A stretch of DNA of 64,000 nucleotides, from contig OX463829.1 of the NCBI GenBank assembly GCA_949825045.1, positions 24,894,715 through 24,958,714 on the forward strand. Direction: 5' to 3'. The notes under the pieces were generated by a model that saw only the letters and a list, made by a program, of their open reading frames with translations, ran no database searches and was not told where the DNA came from. This document shows, piece after piece, positions 45,586 to 57,943 of the stretch (within the stretch, counting starts at the first letter, position 1; each line of letters begins with the position of its first letter). A program made the translations under genes and the position numbers. The DNA is from Argyresthia goedartella. Taxonomy: Eukaryota > Arthropoda > Insecta > Lepidoptera > Argyresthiidae.

Positions 45586-46022
45586 TTCAGGGTTCCGTAC
45601 CCGAAGGGTTCCAAACGGGACCCTATTACTAAGACTCCGCTGTCCGTCCGTCCGTCCGTCCGTCCGTCCGTCCGTCCATCCTTCCGTCTGTCACCAGGCT
45701 GTATCTCAAGAACCTAGCTAGCTAGAGAGTTGAAATTTTCACAGATTATGTATTTATGTTGCCGCTATAACAAAAAATACTAAAAAACAGGATAAAATAT
45801 TTAAGGGGGCTCCCATACAACAATTCTTTCAATACCACATACAAACTTATGGATGCACCTGGTTACGTACATGGAGTGTGAAAGTAACCGCACCAATAAC
45901 TTTGTAAACAATATTTTGCTGTGTAAAATCCAAACTTTTCACTCCACACCATCGCTTCCATTGAACGGTGGTACGGAACCCTTCGTGCGCGATTTAGACT
46001 CGCACTTGACCGGTTTTTTTTT
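45586..46022 (+). repeat. Unclassified lepidopteran interspersed repeat
   Basis: A nearly full copy: starts AGGGTTCCGTACCCGAAGGG, has the GTCCGTCCGTCC microsatellite (45642-45677), ATCTCAAGAACCTAGCTAGC and GTTGCCGCTATAAC, and ends with GGTACGGAACCCTTCGTGCG and ACTTGACCGGTTTTTTTT. Confidence 0.7.
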
Positions 46023-46123
46023 CGTTTATTTTGGCAACATACAGTCATGTACTTAACTAATTATGTTTACTTATAATACAATATAGACCTAGAGTGCCTT
46101 GAAGATTGTTACAACTATATTTC

Positions 46124-46350
46124 ACGGCCCGAATGGCAGTGACCATGCCTACGAAGCCAAGGGTCCCGGGTTCGAGTCCCGGTGAGGGCAAATATTTGTT
46201 TGATGAGAATGGATGTTTGTACCCTAGTCATGGTTGTTTATCTATCTAAGTATGTTTATCGTTGTCCAGTACCCAAGATACAGGGAATCCTAGTTTGGGG
46301 CTAGATCAATGTGAGTAAATAGTGTCCAAGGTATTATTTTATAGGTGGGC
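46124..46350 (+). repeat. tRNA-derived SINE
   Basis: The tRNA-like head has an A-box-like TGGCAGTGACC and the B box GGGTTCGAGTCCC (46169-46181). The body (ATATTTGTTTGATGAGAATG, CCTAGTTTGGGGCTAGATC) is shared with the copy at 48892 and a 3' scrap at 51829-51870. Confidence 0.75.
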
Positions 46351-47362
46351 TGCACGCTCTGGGATGAAAGCAAATGATGTTTTAAAGATATTATTATTAG
46401 TACATTATGTGAAGAAACGTAAACCTTCAGAGAATGAATGTAGGTACGCTCACGAAGCCAAATGCTAATGAGTGAATTTTAGTTAGACTTAAAAAAAAAA
46501 ACACTAAAAATACATACAGATGCGACAAAGAGATTCGTTTTATATATATTCAATAGTGAGCAGTAATTTTACAAATGTTATTGAAGACATCCTTTTCTAT
46601 CAATCTTTATGTTTGAAAACATTATTAGGCTATAATAATCGTCGGGAAATAAGTAGATTCACGTCAGCGGAGTGAGTGCTTCGTGTTGTGAAGGTTAAAG
46701 TTGTTCGGTCCCCAACTCGTCGCATTCGGACAGCGACTCCTCGTGTCGGCAAGCAACACGACGGCGACAGCATCGGGCTACGACGAGAGTAAGATTCGAA
46801 TACTCTCCACCCACCCATTGTGCTCCTTATCCCGCATTCCTGCCTCGAATTGAGCTTTCGAGTTCCGGCCCAAGGCGTCAAGGTCAGTACCACTTGCGAT
46901 ACTCCCCGTGCTGGTGAAAACCACCCCTCAAGATTCCACGCCCGTTCGGTTGAGGCGTGGAATTAATCAGATATATTTTTCATCTAAAACATGCTATTTC
47001 ATGGTATCTAAAAAGTTTTAATTTTAATATGTTTGTGTCCTAAATTTGAACTACCACAAACCGAGTTGCTTATTTTGCCGATACAAGGGCTCGTTGCTAT
47101 CAGCGTTGATGAGAGACCAGAGTCGTGGTGTATTTTTATATTTCGCTGGTAATCTATTATTTATCTTTATAGCCAATCTTGGCGCTGCAATATGACAATC
47201 TATGATGTCATGTTACGACCCTCGGCGCGCTTACGACACGTTATTATGAAGTAATCATAATATTGTATTGCTTACATACTTACTTACTTACATAGATAGA
47301 GTTTCGCAGTACCAGCCAACTTATTTAAGGTTTCTCGTTGGCTCTATCATATTTTGACGAAG
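46351..47362. other. Gene-free interval
   Basis: At 46630-46930 minus-strand frames look protein-like in composition, but I do not recognise them. At 46938-46969 a hairpin ATTCCACGCC..GGCGTGGAAT occurs. 47015-47180 is a diverged repeat of 45295-45480. Confidence 0.35.
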
Positions 47363-47766
47363 TATATATCACCGTAAGATTGTCAAAACCGTTAGTTGAT
47401 AAACTAACGTTTGTTTTTCTCGCTAGTTGGTCAACTATCGACAGATAGTAAACTGTAGTGTAGCGTACTGCTTCTATATGACGCGTTAGTTGATAAACTA
47501 ACGGTTAAAACAGTTAAATAGTAAACTGGTTAAAATTTTAATTGCAAACGAAATACCAGGGCAAATACTCGGTAGCTTAGGCGAGGACTAGGGGGGCGAG
47601 CGCAGCGAAGCCCTTAAATAGTATTCGTGTTAGGTTGGCATGTTAGAACAAAATAAAAGTAAATTCTAAACCCTGTCGGTCTGGTTTTCTATCTATCGAT
47701 AGTTGATCTACTAACGCATTAGTTTATCAACTAACGTTTTTGTCTATCTTACGGTGACATATATAT
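47363..47766. mobile_element. MITE with TATATATCACCGTAAGAT ends
   Basis: Terminal inverted repeats: TATATATCACCGTAAGAT at the left and ATCTTACGGTGACATATATA at the right, continuing inward with GTTAGTTGATAAACTAACG-type palindromes, which recur several times. The core has CGGTAGCTTAGGCGAGGACT and GTGTTAGGTTGGCATGTTAG, shared with 57350 and 59030. Confidence 0.75.
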
Positions 47767-47784
47767 TTTGGAAGAGTCACGTCA

Positions 47785-48030
47785 GTCATGGTTATCCCAT
47801 ACATGCCATATAAAAACGCGACCGACTACAATGTGTTTTACATAACAAAACATTGACTGCATGCACATACATTGCTTCTGGCCTCACACTAGGTACCCTA
47901 CAGTCGTGGGTACGAGAAACATCCATGCACTGGGGATTTTTTTCTTCCCCAGTTGGGATTGGAACCCAAGACTTCCCGCGTTGGAAGCACGGCCCCAACC
48001 GCAACACCGCAGAGGCAGTCATATAGATTA
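47785..48030 (-). repeat. tRNA-derived SINE, second type
   Basis: On the minus strand CTCTGCGGTGTTGCGGTTGG is followed by TCTTGGGTTCCAATCCCA (B box). It differs from the other SINE family in the window. Confidence 0.6.
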
Positions 48031-48891
48031 GCAATAGGCATATCCTACAAAGTTGATACGGAACTAGTTAGTCACAGAAGTTCACGACCTTGGTATTAGG
48101 TTTATTTGTTACAACCAATTCAAGCAGTAGGAGGTTGTGCCACACGACTATCGACCTTGTCTCATATGACGCAATGCGAATGTGATCTTCATCGCGGAGA
48201 CGCCAAGCGGACACCGGTACCGTCGCACGCGCTTGTTTGTAAACATTCCATTTTCAAAATGTGACAATTCTAAAAAAAATTTTCCTTTTGCACAGACGGC
48301 CAGTGTTTCAGGATTGCTGAATAGTGGTGTAACAAAGTAGGTTGAGGTGTTCATATGTGCAAAACGTTTATGTTGGTGTCAGTTTGGAAATTGTGATCAG
48401 TTCATTGGTGAGTGGCTGGACTCGGCTACAGAATTACTAATAGTAGGAACAACTCAATTCATGTGAGAGGTCACAGTCACGGTACGAGCTCAGGAGCTTC
48501 ATATGGGCACCTAAATTGATTCTGAAAGAAAATCTTTGCCTTAGGTGAGCATCATCGGTTACAATTTGCATTTAAATATAAACTACTTCCATATCAACAA
48601 AAATGCCAGACGACTCGGTCTTCAAGCAAACTGTTGGCCAAATCGTGTTATGCTAATTTAAATCGCGTAAGAAATAACTTACTGATAGTGATAAACTTAT
48701 ACCTCCTTTTTACCTATAATTTACTTGGCCCAAGTAACTAACCCAGAGCTTGTCACAAGATAGATTTGAAACTACCACTCCTACACTCGAGGTTTAGTAT
48801 CCTCTTTGAAAACCATAGTAAAAATTAACGAGTTATCTTTGTTATCTCTGAGTTAATAGTTTAACGCATCTAAGTAACATTATCATGTAAT
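48031..48891. other. Gene-free interval
   Basis: Nothing recognised. Confidence 0.3.
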
Positions 48892-49145
48892 TCCGGCGAC
48901 CGGTTTACCCTAGCGGGAGTAACCCTGCCTACGAAGCTGACGATCCTGGGTTCTAATCCCGGTAAGGGCAAATATTTGTGTGATGAGCATGTATATTTGT
49001 TTCTAAGTCTTGGATGTTGTCTATGTAATTACATTTATAAGTATTTATCTCTTTTAAATATATCGCCGTCTAGTACCCACAAAAAAATCCTTGTTGAGCC
49101 TTGTTCGATTTGTGTAAGATTGTCCTCTAATAGTTATTTAAGTAT
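48892..49145 (+). repeat. tRNA-derived SINE
   Basis: Head with AACCCTGCCTACGAAGC and the slightly decayed B box GGGTTCTAATCCC (48948-48960), then GGTAAGGGCAAATATTTGTG. Same family as 46124-46350. Confidence 0.7.
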
Positions 49146-49330
49146 TTAGTTATTAATTTAACCAGGAATGAATGACATGTACACCCTGGCATCTAATTTT
49201 TTTTTTATCGGAATTCCTTCAAATTGAGAAATTAACCAATCAGATCACGATTATTTTATATAAACAGGCTGGAGGATATAAGGATTGTGATAGAATTCCC
49301 AGATGTCAGAATAACATAATAAGCCTACCG

Positions 49331-50230
49331 AAAGCGTATTTCCTTATCCGTATTGAATTCGTCGCCTCGTCGTGACCAAATCAATAAGGTTATGGAAATT
49401 CATTGATGCTCCGTGAGCGTATCGATTTCGTCTCCTCGTGTTACGAAATCGAAATTTTGTATTGAAAAGAACCACCCATAGCATAAACTCTGTCTCTCGA
49501 GGTGGCTAAGACGCTATGTTTAACTAACTAGCGCAACCATGATAAAAATCTAGTCCTATGTTTTTATCAATAGGTTCTAGATCCTAGGTCCTAATATTGC
49601 TATTAACAGGATTGGGAAAATGTCAGGATCACTTTTTGCATAAACGAATCATAAAAGATGTTATGATTTAAATCATTCGTGGCGCTGGCAAGTATAAACC
49701 AAAAAATATTGTATTGAAAAAGATAGTCAGTGCTTCGTAGCTCCTAAAGTGGGGTTCAGTATGTTTTCTGAAATATTGTATCAGCTCATTATCAGTTAAA
49801 CTATGAGTTTGAAAGAGATAAATGCAAATGCAACGATCCATATCTTTACAACGATGTATTTTACATTAACAAGAGCCCATACTATTTATCTATGACATGT
49901 TAGACACTATTTAATTCCAAAGGCATAACGTTCTTTTTCTTTCAAAAAGGAAAAATAAGTTAGGAGGGGACAAGATCGATACGTTTAAGGACGAGCAAAA
50001 CTGCTGGAACTTGCACTGTAAGAGTATTGAATTCATACCCCCCTGTTGATGAATCCAATATGGTTTCGGCGATTATAATGTATGATAATATTTATACTAT
50101 AACCGCATTGATTTCGTCAACACGAGGAGATGAAATCGATACGCTCACGGGGCATATATGAATTTCCATAACCGTATTGATTCGGTCATGACGAGGGGAC
50201 GAATTCATTACGGATAAGGAAATACGCGTA
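49331..50230. mobile_element. Foldback-type element with about 125-bp inverted arms
   Basis: Arms at about 49331-49455 and 50105-50230 are inverted copies: GCGTATTTCCTTATCCGTAT at the outside left against its complement at the outside right, then GGTTATGGAAATTCAT and CGTGAGCGTATCGATTTC. Within the arm a shorter palindrome GATTTCGTCTCCTCGTG..ACGAAATC occurs. The 650-bp middle has no gene. Confidence 0.8.
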
Positions 50231-51304
50231 CCGAACATTACTTAAACAAGCAAAGTCGCAATAAAAGACAGCTCGTGTCAAATAATCATGTTGTGATTAG
50301 AAATATTTTGAAAAGCGATTGCCATTCCTAGATTCAAAATAAAATGATAGGGCTACAGGTAATGCGTAAGTAGATAGTACTATGTAGTTATTAAACCCGT
50401 CTTTCTAGAAAATTTCTATTACTTTCTAACGTAAAGGTATAGAGAGAAAAACTGCTAATAATATCATTCATTATATCATAAGCTTTAAGCCTTGTTCTCC
50501 TAAATACAAGACGCTGGAAAAATTACATCATTTCTGAATCACGATCTTGACAAAACATTCACCTAGCTCATTTCCCCAGACTCCAGTCTATTGTAAAAAG
50601 CTGCATTGTAACAGTTCTGGTATGGGAATCTGCGTGAGACCAGTGCAAGCAAGCCTTTTTTGTAAATAGCGGTTTTTTAGTTTTTATTCTCATGCGCGTA
50701 CTGTCGGCAAAAATAAAGATAGTGTGAGCAAGTCAAACTTGGAATAATTTTCGTTCAGTCAGAATAAGAGACAAAAACAGAGCATCCCTCTGCAATTAAT
50801 CATGTGAGTTTAAAACCACACCAGTAGTTTTGTATGATAAAGTAAAGACATGTATCCCCTGGGACGTTACGGAAAAGGGCTACATTTACTAGGCCCGAAA
50901 TTCGGAAAAACCAACACACTATAATGTTTCACTCACTACTCACATAATGGGAAGCATGAATTTATTTTATTTTCACTTCTTCTATCTTCATGTATAATAT
51001 CATATCGAATAGACTATGAGAAGGGTATCCAATCCCACGTTTGTGGGACTGAGTATTTATTTATTTTTTAAGAAAAATATTCTGATTTTATTTGACCAAG
51101 CGCGGCTTCTTTATTAAATAATTGAACAACTTACCCACGGAACTCGTGACTTTTGTATATAATTTATTTGGAAAATATTTGAAGACGTGAGTTTATGAAG
51201 TTGTTGTATTTTTCTTTCACATAACTGCTATTGGCCAATACTAAATTGCTACGTTGTAATTTCATACGTTAAACGAAGGGTTTTCAGTTTTTTTTTTTCG
51301 TTAT
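50231..51304. other. Gene-free interval
   Basis: Nothing recognised beyond AT-rich sequence. Confidence 0.3.
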
Positions 51305-51787
51305 TTCTGTTGCCGCTATAACAAAAAATACTAAAAAACAGAATAAAATAAATATTTAAGAGGGCTCTCACACAACAATTCTTTCTTAACACATACAAAC
51401 TTATGAATGCACCTTGTATGTACAATCGAACCAACTGAATCATGACCCATTTGCCTGATTATTCGTTTGAAACTTTCAAACTTGTAAGATCTATGTAAAT
51501 GTCAGTGTCTAATCAAATGATAACAAGTTCGTTACCAAGGAAATAAACCTTCAAGCGAATTTCGACCTACTTGCATTTAAGGGGTTTAGCAAAATAAGCT
51601 TATGGTGGGTCATGATTCAGATGGTTCGATTGTACATGGAGTGTGAAATGAAAGTAGACGCACCAACAACTTTGCAAACAACATTTGCTATGTAAAATCC
51701 AAACTATTCACTCCACACCATCCCTACCATTGTACGGTGGTACGGAACCCTTCGTGCGCGATTCCAACTCGCACTTGGCCGGTTTTT
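51305..51787 (+). repeat. Lepidopteran interspersed repeat split by a MITE
   Basis: Carries GTTGCCGCTATAACAAAAAA, the GGGCTCTCACACAACAATTC block, GGTACGGAACCCTTCGTGCG and ACTTGGCCGGTTTTTATTTA. The MITE at 51423-51632 interrupts it. The 5' part with the GTCCGTCC run is missing. Confidence 0.7.
51423..51632. mobile_element. 210-bp TA-targeted MITE
   Basis: Terminal repeats CAATCGAACCAACTGAATCA and TGATTCAGATGGTTCGATTG (about 28 bp, one or two mismatches). TA flanks it on both sides (51421-51422, 51633-51634), and uninterrupted copies of the host repeat show the empty site. It is probably mobilised by a Tc1/mariner-type transposase. Confidence 0.8.
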
Positions 51788-53360
51788 ATTTATTGAAAAT
51801 TAGTTCTAATAAAATAAAACGTGCAATGAGGGGGCTAGATCAATGTGTGTAAAAGGTGTCCAAGGTATTATTTATTATTTATTTATTTATTTATTTGATG
51901 TTTTTAGCCCTCCAAATATTATTAAATGTGATAAATATCTTGACCAAATTTAACCTTTCGAGCCCTGCACCTGGTCATAAGACATCGCGTTTTATAACTT
52001 CATGCCATTTTAATAAAATTCAAAACCTATAACGGCACAGTGGCACCACAGTGGCGTCACCAGGGCTTAAGGGGTTAAACTTCTCCTTTATTTTTTTATT
52101 ATTTATTATAATTTTTAATTTATATTTTTTATACTATTTACTGCAAGGTTGGTTCCATTCCTTACATCAAGGTCGAGACAGGTGAATCTTCGGTTAGACT
52201 AAAAAGCGTCGAGTTGGCAGTTGGTATTACGAATCTTTAAGACCACTGGACCCATACGTTACCAACTTACTAAGTTATACAATGTACTACTTACTCGCCT
52301 TGAAGGTTCGAAATTAACAACTTGACATGGGATTCGTATGTGCTCCTGCGTCCCTGACTGACCCATTCTTTATATAAATACAGGCGGTGTAGTAATTTTC
52401 AATAATACGTGTGCTTCTTATACACTAACTTCCGTATTACCACAAAAAATATTAAACAGCGTTTAACCTCAAAACAAACTTCAAATCCCATACACGTTTG
52501 ATTTTAAACAAGTGTCGATCAGTAGATTATTTTTTGTGGTAAGTCCCTAATTGTTTAGTTTAGACGATATTATGGGACCTACTTGGGTAAATCATCTAGC
52601 ATGCTAACAAAAGATTCTACTGCATTCTCTATGCATGTATCATAGTAGACAACTGCGGTGCATTCATTTGCATTGACAGAAGACTGTTTGTAATATACTG
52701 TACCAAACACAACGCAAGCGACCAAAACAAAGAAAACAATTGCTGCGAGAGGAATGTATTTATATTAGTGACAAATACATCAACCTCAGCCTTTTGTGCA
52801 AGGTATATTGGTCATTTAGAAGCAATAACTTAAATTACTTAGTTTCAAGACTCGCAGTATTGCCTTAATTATATTATACTAGTGCTACCAGCTTTTAAAT
52901 GGTATAAGTATCCTTACCTTTTAGAGGTTTGAACGGTTCTCAGAGCAGGCTCCGATTATTCCCGGAAGCTTTCGACGTATTACTTCTCCCTTCTCTGCAG
53001 AAACTTATACCAGCAGGTTTATAAAGTGAAGTCAAGATAAAAATCAATCCAAAATAAGCTTTCACTCGATGAATTATAATCAACTTCTGATTGTTGACGT
53101 GGTATCTATATGCTTTTATGTACTTAAAATAAAGTGAAACTACTATCTACTGCCAGATAGAATCAGATATATTCCTAATAGAATGATGGGGGACAAAAAA
53201 AACAGATTTCTGTATTTGAATTTTCGTTACTTTATATTGTCTTTGTGATATATAAGTCTAGAAAACCATGGCAACAATAAAAAATGACTATAATACAATG
53301 AGGTAAAGCTTATTTAGTAAAAGTAAATCCAGTTTTAGATTTTCAAAAATACAGATTTTT
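51788..53360. other. Gene-free interval
   Basis: Holds a SINE 3' scrap at 51829-51870 (GGGGCTAGATCAATGTGTG) ending in a TTATTTATTTATT run. Otherwise nothing recognised. Confidence 0.35.
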
Positions 53361-53682
53361 AACTGACTTCAAGGAAGAGGTTCTCAATTTTGTCTGTTTT
53401 TGTGTGTTTGTTACTCGATTAATCCGTCAATTATGAACCGATTTTGATGATTCTTGTTTTGATTGGTAGTTCATACTTCAAAGGTGGTCTATACAAAGTT
53501 TATCAAAACTGATTTAGCACTTTTGGAATAAATTAACAAATACAAAAAATATACACGCAGATGACGTTTTGGTTTGCGGTGACGTGCAGCAAAAGTTTTG
53601 ATGAGGACTTTTCATGGTCACAGACTTCTTTCGCATCCTGACCGGGGAGGATGAAATAGGGCTTGAACTTGAAGTCGGTTTT
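53361..53682. mobile_element. MITE-like repeat with AACYGACTTCAA ends
   Basis: Left end AACTGACTTCAAGGAAGAGG, right end CTTGAACTTGAAGTCGGTT, so short inverted repeats. The inside has AACCGATTTTGATGATTCTT, typical of old lepidopteran non-coding repeats. A related motif (AACCGACTTCTTTGGACTCG) is at 43849. Confidence 0.55.
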
Positions 53683-55794
53683 TTTAAGTTTTTAACTTGG
53701 TGAATTATATTTTGCCAGACAAAATTACTTCATCGCACGAAAAACTGAGTGCAACTAGACTTGAAAACCTAAACGAGCGTTGGATTTTATTTTTCTTAAG
53801 GTGGGTACGGTGACGGTGGTACGGCGCGTCTCGATCACAGCCGATCCGCGCGTCCAAACTAGCGTTCTTGGATCGCGACGCTGATACGATACGGAGGTAT
53901 GTTACGGACAAAAGAACATGTCTGGACCCACCTTTACATGTTTAACCTAACACAGAGGAATACCCTTCGCTTCGCTTACCCCTTTATCCCTCACCTACCG
54001 CGACCCACCACTTCGCCCAGACAGTCTTGGCTAACCCATTCAGTAATTAGGCCGCTCATATCAGCATTTTTTTCGCTCGTTTTAGGTAATTCCGCTGTCA
54101 TTCGTTTATTTTAGTTAGTGTTGTATTAGTGTCATTAGTGTTTTATTCACCCGATTTATTATTCCTCTTTTAAAGTAGCTGGTAAAAGTTTCAGACGCAA
54201 TAATTTCACGCTTCCGATTATAATCGAAGCATGCTCTTAAGACCAGCCAAACCTCTAAAAGGAAATGCACTGTACTAACATTTAACATTGTCACTAAATT
54301 GCCCATAATTTAACAATAATTTGGCTACGGCTTGAATCTAGTTTTACTACAAAATATAGTTTAGAAATGTTTCCTATCCCGCTAGCACATTTTGGGTTCA
54401 TACGGAACCGGAAACACGTGGGTTGAAAACTTGAAACCTACTGCAATGAATACAGCCTACGATGTGCTGCGAGACAAATAGTTAGAGCAAACGATCTATG
54501 ACATTTTATGTGGGTGGATGGTTGAATATTATGTCGTTTATTTGAACGTGACCTACTATTAAAGTTAGCTGGATAATAACGTTCATTACAAGCAGAAAGT
54601 GAACGATCAATCACATTCAAGCTTTGCCCAGGCGCTGAAAATTGGTTTAACGCAAATTCAAAGGAGGAACGACGAGAACGTTGTAAAGTTTGAAGAATTA
54701 ATTGGACATGATTTAATACATGGACCTAGCGCGAAAACAGCGCCGAAAACTCAAGTTTTGACGGCACTTAAAGTCATGATGTGAGTGAAGAGTACCTCGT
54801 TTAGGAACTGACGGAATATTTAAGCGACACTTTATTTCAACAGCAGTCTTTGCTTTCGGTTACTAGATAGATAGGTGTCTCATACAACAATATATACAAA
54901 CTTATGAATGCACCTGGTTACGTGCATGGAGTATGAAACTAGCCGCAGCAAAAACTTTTTAAACAACATTTTGCGGTCTTAAACCCAACCTATTCACTTT
55001 TTCAATAAAAGTATATAGTCTGTTGCTCTCGCGGTAGCTAGGTACAAGCCCAACGAAACCTCATTTATATCCGTCCAGCTGTTTGGACTGCAGCGGTTTT
55101 TTGAAATTTTAAAACCCCCACATCTCAGCCACTTTGAAAAAAATCCAAAAACTGATTCGAAAAAAAACAATTCAATAATCGAACCTGCTCACAAACATTC
55201 ACGAGAATCAGTTGAGAAATGCCCCCTTGTATAACGAAAATCTATTCCTCGGAGGATAAATAATTACCTCCAAGGAATCGATTTTCTTCGCTGATAACTG
55301 TTAAAAATACTGTTATATGCGAGGCAAAACAAATCCTTGGACATAACTAGCTATCTCTGAAGAATATAATCTTCACAGATAACCAGTTACCTGGCCATAG
55401 CTATATCCAAGGAATAAGGGGAAATACCGCCTCTAGAGGATAGCATCCGGACACTTATCCGGCCATACGGAAGCATTTTTGCCCAACCCTGAACGGACAC
55501 GCATCGGTCGCTTCGCTCGCTCGGTCAATTAACCACGAAAAGAGTTGGTGAGCACAAATCTCACAAACGGCTGGACCGATTTGGATCAACAGTTTTTTTA
55601 AACTCTTCGTTGGTCTTCGCAGGTTTTTACGGGGAGGAAAATATGAAAAAACGAATCGAAAAAGCCAAAAATCTGAAAAATCCTGGGTATTTTCTATGAG
55701 AACCCGATACAGCGGCGGACGTTGAGGGTTCGCGCATCCAATTCTAAATTTTAATTTTGATTTTTCCTCTAAATTTCATATTTTTTCATATTTT
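53683..55794. other. Gene-free interval with repeat scraps
   Basis: 54878-55005 is a partial copy of the lepidopteran repeat (CTTATGAATGCACCTGGTTA). 55500-55690 contains old repeat sequence around ACAAACGGCTGGACCGATTT. A 61-codon frame at 54599-54784 has no recognisable domain. Confidence 0.35.
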
Positions 55795-56850
55795 CTTTAT
55801 TGCACACAAAACTTATAAAAAACAATAGTTACATGAAAATAGTGTACAAAGGCGAGCTTATCTCTAATAAGAGATCTCTTCCAGCAAACCAGGATGAGAT
55901 GGCAAAGGTTGATTGCTGAGCAAGGGAAGACCTATGCATACAACAATATAAGGAAAAAAACCGGTCAAGTGCGAGTCTAAATCGCGCACGAAGGGTTCCA
56001 TACCACCGTTCAATGGAAGCGATGGTGTGGAGTGAATAGTTTGGATTTTACACAGCAAAATATTGTTTACAAAGTTATTGGTGCGGTTACTTTCACACTC
56101 CATGTACCTAACCAGGTGCATCCATAAGTTTGTATGTGGTATTGAAAGAATTGTTGTATGGGAGCCCCCTTAAATATTTCTTTTATCCTGTTTTTTAGTA
56201 TTTGTTGTTATAGCGGCAACATAAATACATCATCTGTGAAAATTTCAACTGTCTAAACTATCACGGTTCGTGAGATACAGCCCGGTGACAGACGGACGGA
56301 CGGACAGCGGAGTCTTAGTAATAGGGTCCCGTTTGGAACCCTAAAAAGAAGTACTTACAATAAATAAAATAAATAATATAATTACTATAATAATATAATA
56401 AATCCTTTAAATAAACTATATATACTAATAAATACTTACATGCATAATACCTATAACTCAAAAGGGACAGGTAATGCTTCTTCACACGACTTTTAAATAC
56501 ATTCAGAGTTGGACTGTCCCTGATGGTGCACGGGAATGCATTCCACAACCGAATGGCCCGAAGTCTAAACCCGTGCTCATAGGCCGCGGTGTTATGCTGT
56601 GGAGTAGTGAGCATGGAAATAGCACAAGTTCTCCGAGGCCTGCTGGAAGAAAGAAATTGATAACCGTCTCGTAGGAAGGTTGGATGGCGTGGATTCCGTA
56701 AAATGTTGTAGAGGAAATAGAGGATGTGAGAATCCCGGCGAAGACGGATCGACTCCTTGCGATGTTGTGAAATAGGGTCGTATTTGCGCAGCCCGAAAAT
56801 AAACCGAATCCCGAGATTTTGAAGACGTTCGAGTTTGTTCAGTAAAATTC
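55795..56850 (-). pseudogene. LINE 3' fragment, split by an interspersed repeat
   Basis: Minus-strand RT C-terminus, frameshifted: NKLERLQNLGIRFIFGLRKY and DPISQHRKESIRLRRDSHIL, then TPQHNTAAYEHGFRLRAIRL and WNAFPCTIRDSPTLNVF. The 3' UTR (CCAGCAAACCAGGATGAGAT region) continues to about 55795 beyond the repeat at 55958-56345. Same family as 24238-25414. Confidence 0.75.
55958..56345 (-). repeat. Lepidopteran interspersed repeat inside the LINE fragment
   Basis: From AACCGGTCAAGTGCGAGTC to GTCCCGTTTGGAACCCTAAA. It contains TGTTATAGCGGCAACATAAA and the CAGACGGACGGACGGACAGC track. It divides the LINE fragment, so it moved after that LINE. Confidence 0.75.
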
Positions 56851-57305
56851 AAAACGGCCAGTTCGGAAACGCGTATGCGAAGCTGTGCCACGGGCAGCCA
56901 GCAGTAATAATAAATGTTCATTTAATTGCTTAGTCCTTTTTATAGGCCCCGACCTTGGGCGGTTCATTCACTAGGTTATTAGCAGGGGTCCCTCCCTTCA
57001 AACACGGCCTATAGAGAAATACCAACTTACCTGTTGAATCTGTTGCTGGGCTAAAACAGCTCTGGTGACTTGTGGATAAGGTTCACTCTCTGTTGGCAGG
57101 CAAGTGAGTGTAAAGTGGTTGAAGAGTGCAGACCAACGAACCGCGACTGTCTCTTCGGTTCCTTATTTAGATCCAATGAAGTATTAACTAATTGATGTGG
57201 CAAATATTTGAGAAATGGTCTCATGGATTTCGGGTTGACGTTGAAGACAAAAACTAGTTCTAAACTAAACTAGTTTCTAAAGATCGAAACGGGAAATATT
57301 AAACT
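56851..57305. other. Gene-free interval
   Basis: Nothing recognised. Confidence 0.3.
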
Positions 57306-57496
57306 GCACATCAAAAATACTGATTTGCACAGCAAATATCAGGGAAAAATGCTGCGGTAGCTTAGGTGAAGGGTAAAGCCCTTTATCCTTCGTGTTAGGT
57401 TGAACATGCAAGAACAACAAAACATAAAATATTTAAAACATAAAAAGTGTTTTTGCTCATCCTTTTTTGCTGTGCAAATCAGTATTTTAGATGTGC
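57306..57496. mobile_element. MITE sharing its core with two other sites
   Basis: Ends GCACATCAAAAATACTGATT and AATCAGTATTTTAGATGTGC with inner TTGCACAGCAAA/TTTGCTGTGCAA. The core GCGGTAGCTTAGGTGAAGGG..TATCCTTCGTGTTAGGTTG matches 47570-47650 and 59020-59100. Confidence 0.75.
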
Positions 57497-57943
57497 GAAT
57501 AAATACTAGCCTTTAGAAACTAAGAAAACTTGATCGATACCGTTTTTGCACTGCATACTGTAGTTTTTGTATAATACTTGTAAATTACAGTAAACAATCT
57601 GGGCCTCGAGTATCGTTCATTTAAAGTACTAGACGACTTCCTATCAATAGTAGATAGATTATAGATTAAAAAACTATGATGATAATAATTAAATCACATT
57701 TTGGATTGGCCCAAGTCCCACAATGACAATGAAAATCAGTTTAAACCTGCTGTTTTTGTCGTTAATGTAACTAATGTGCACATTTTCCTTTGCACAAGTC
57801 TGAAAAACCTAGTTGCTCTTTGGTCAACGTCAGTCTCAAGTTGTGTTCAGCTCTTTGACAAAAAAAATGTTTAGTTTTTAAGTTTGTCACAGCCCAAAAT
57901 CCACCAACGCAAAGGTAGGTCTGCAAAATAGTATTAAATATTA

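Noticed and set aside
45642..45677. CRISPR-like or regulatory tandem array (GTCC)n
   Set aside because: It is the variable microsatellite that belongs to the lepidopteran interspersed repeat.
46169..46181. Functional tRNA gene at the SINE head
   Set aside because: The tRNA-like head continues into a repeated SINE body and has no sound cloverleaf.
46630..46893. Minus-strand frame as a protein-coding gene
   Set aside because: Codon content is protein-like but no motif is recognisable, and neighbouring frames are equally open; probably a TE scrap.
54599..54784. Short frame as a host gene
   Set aside because: 61 codons, no recognisable domain, no supporting splice sites or neighbours.
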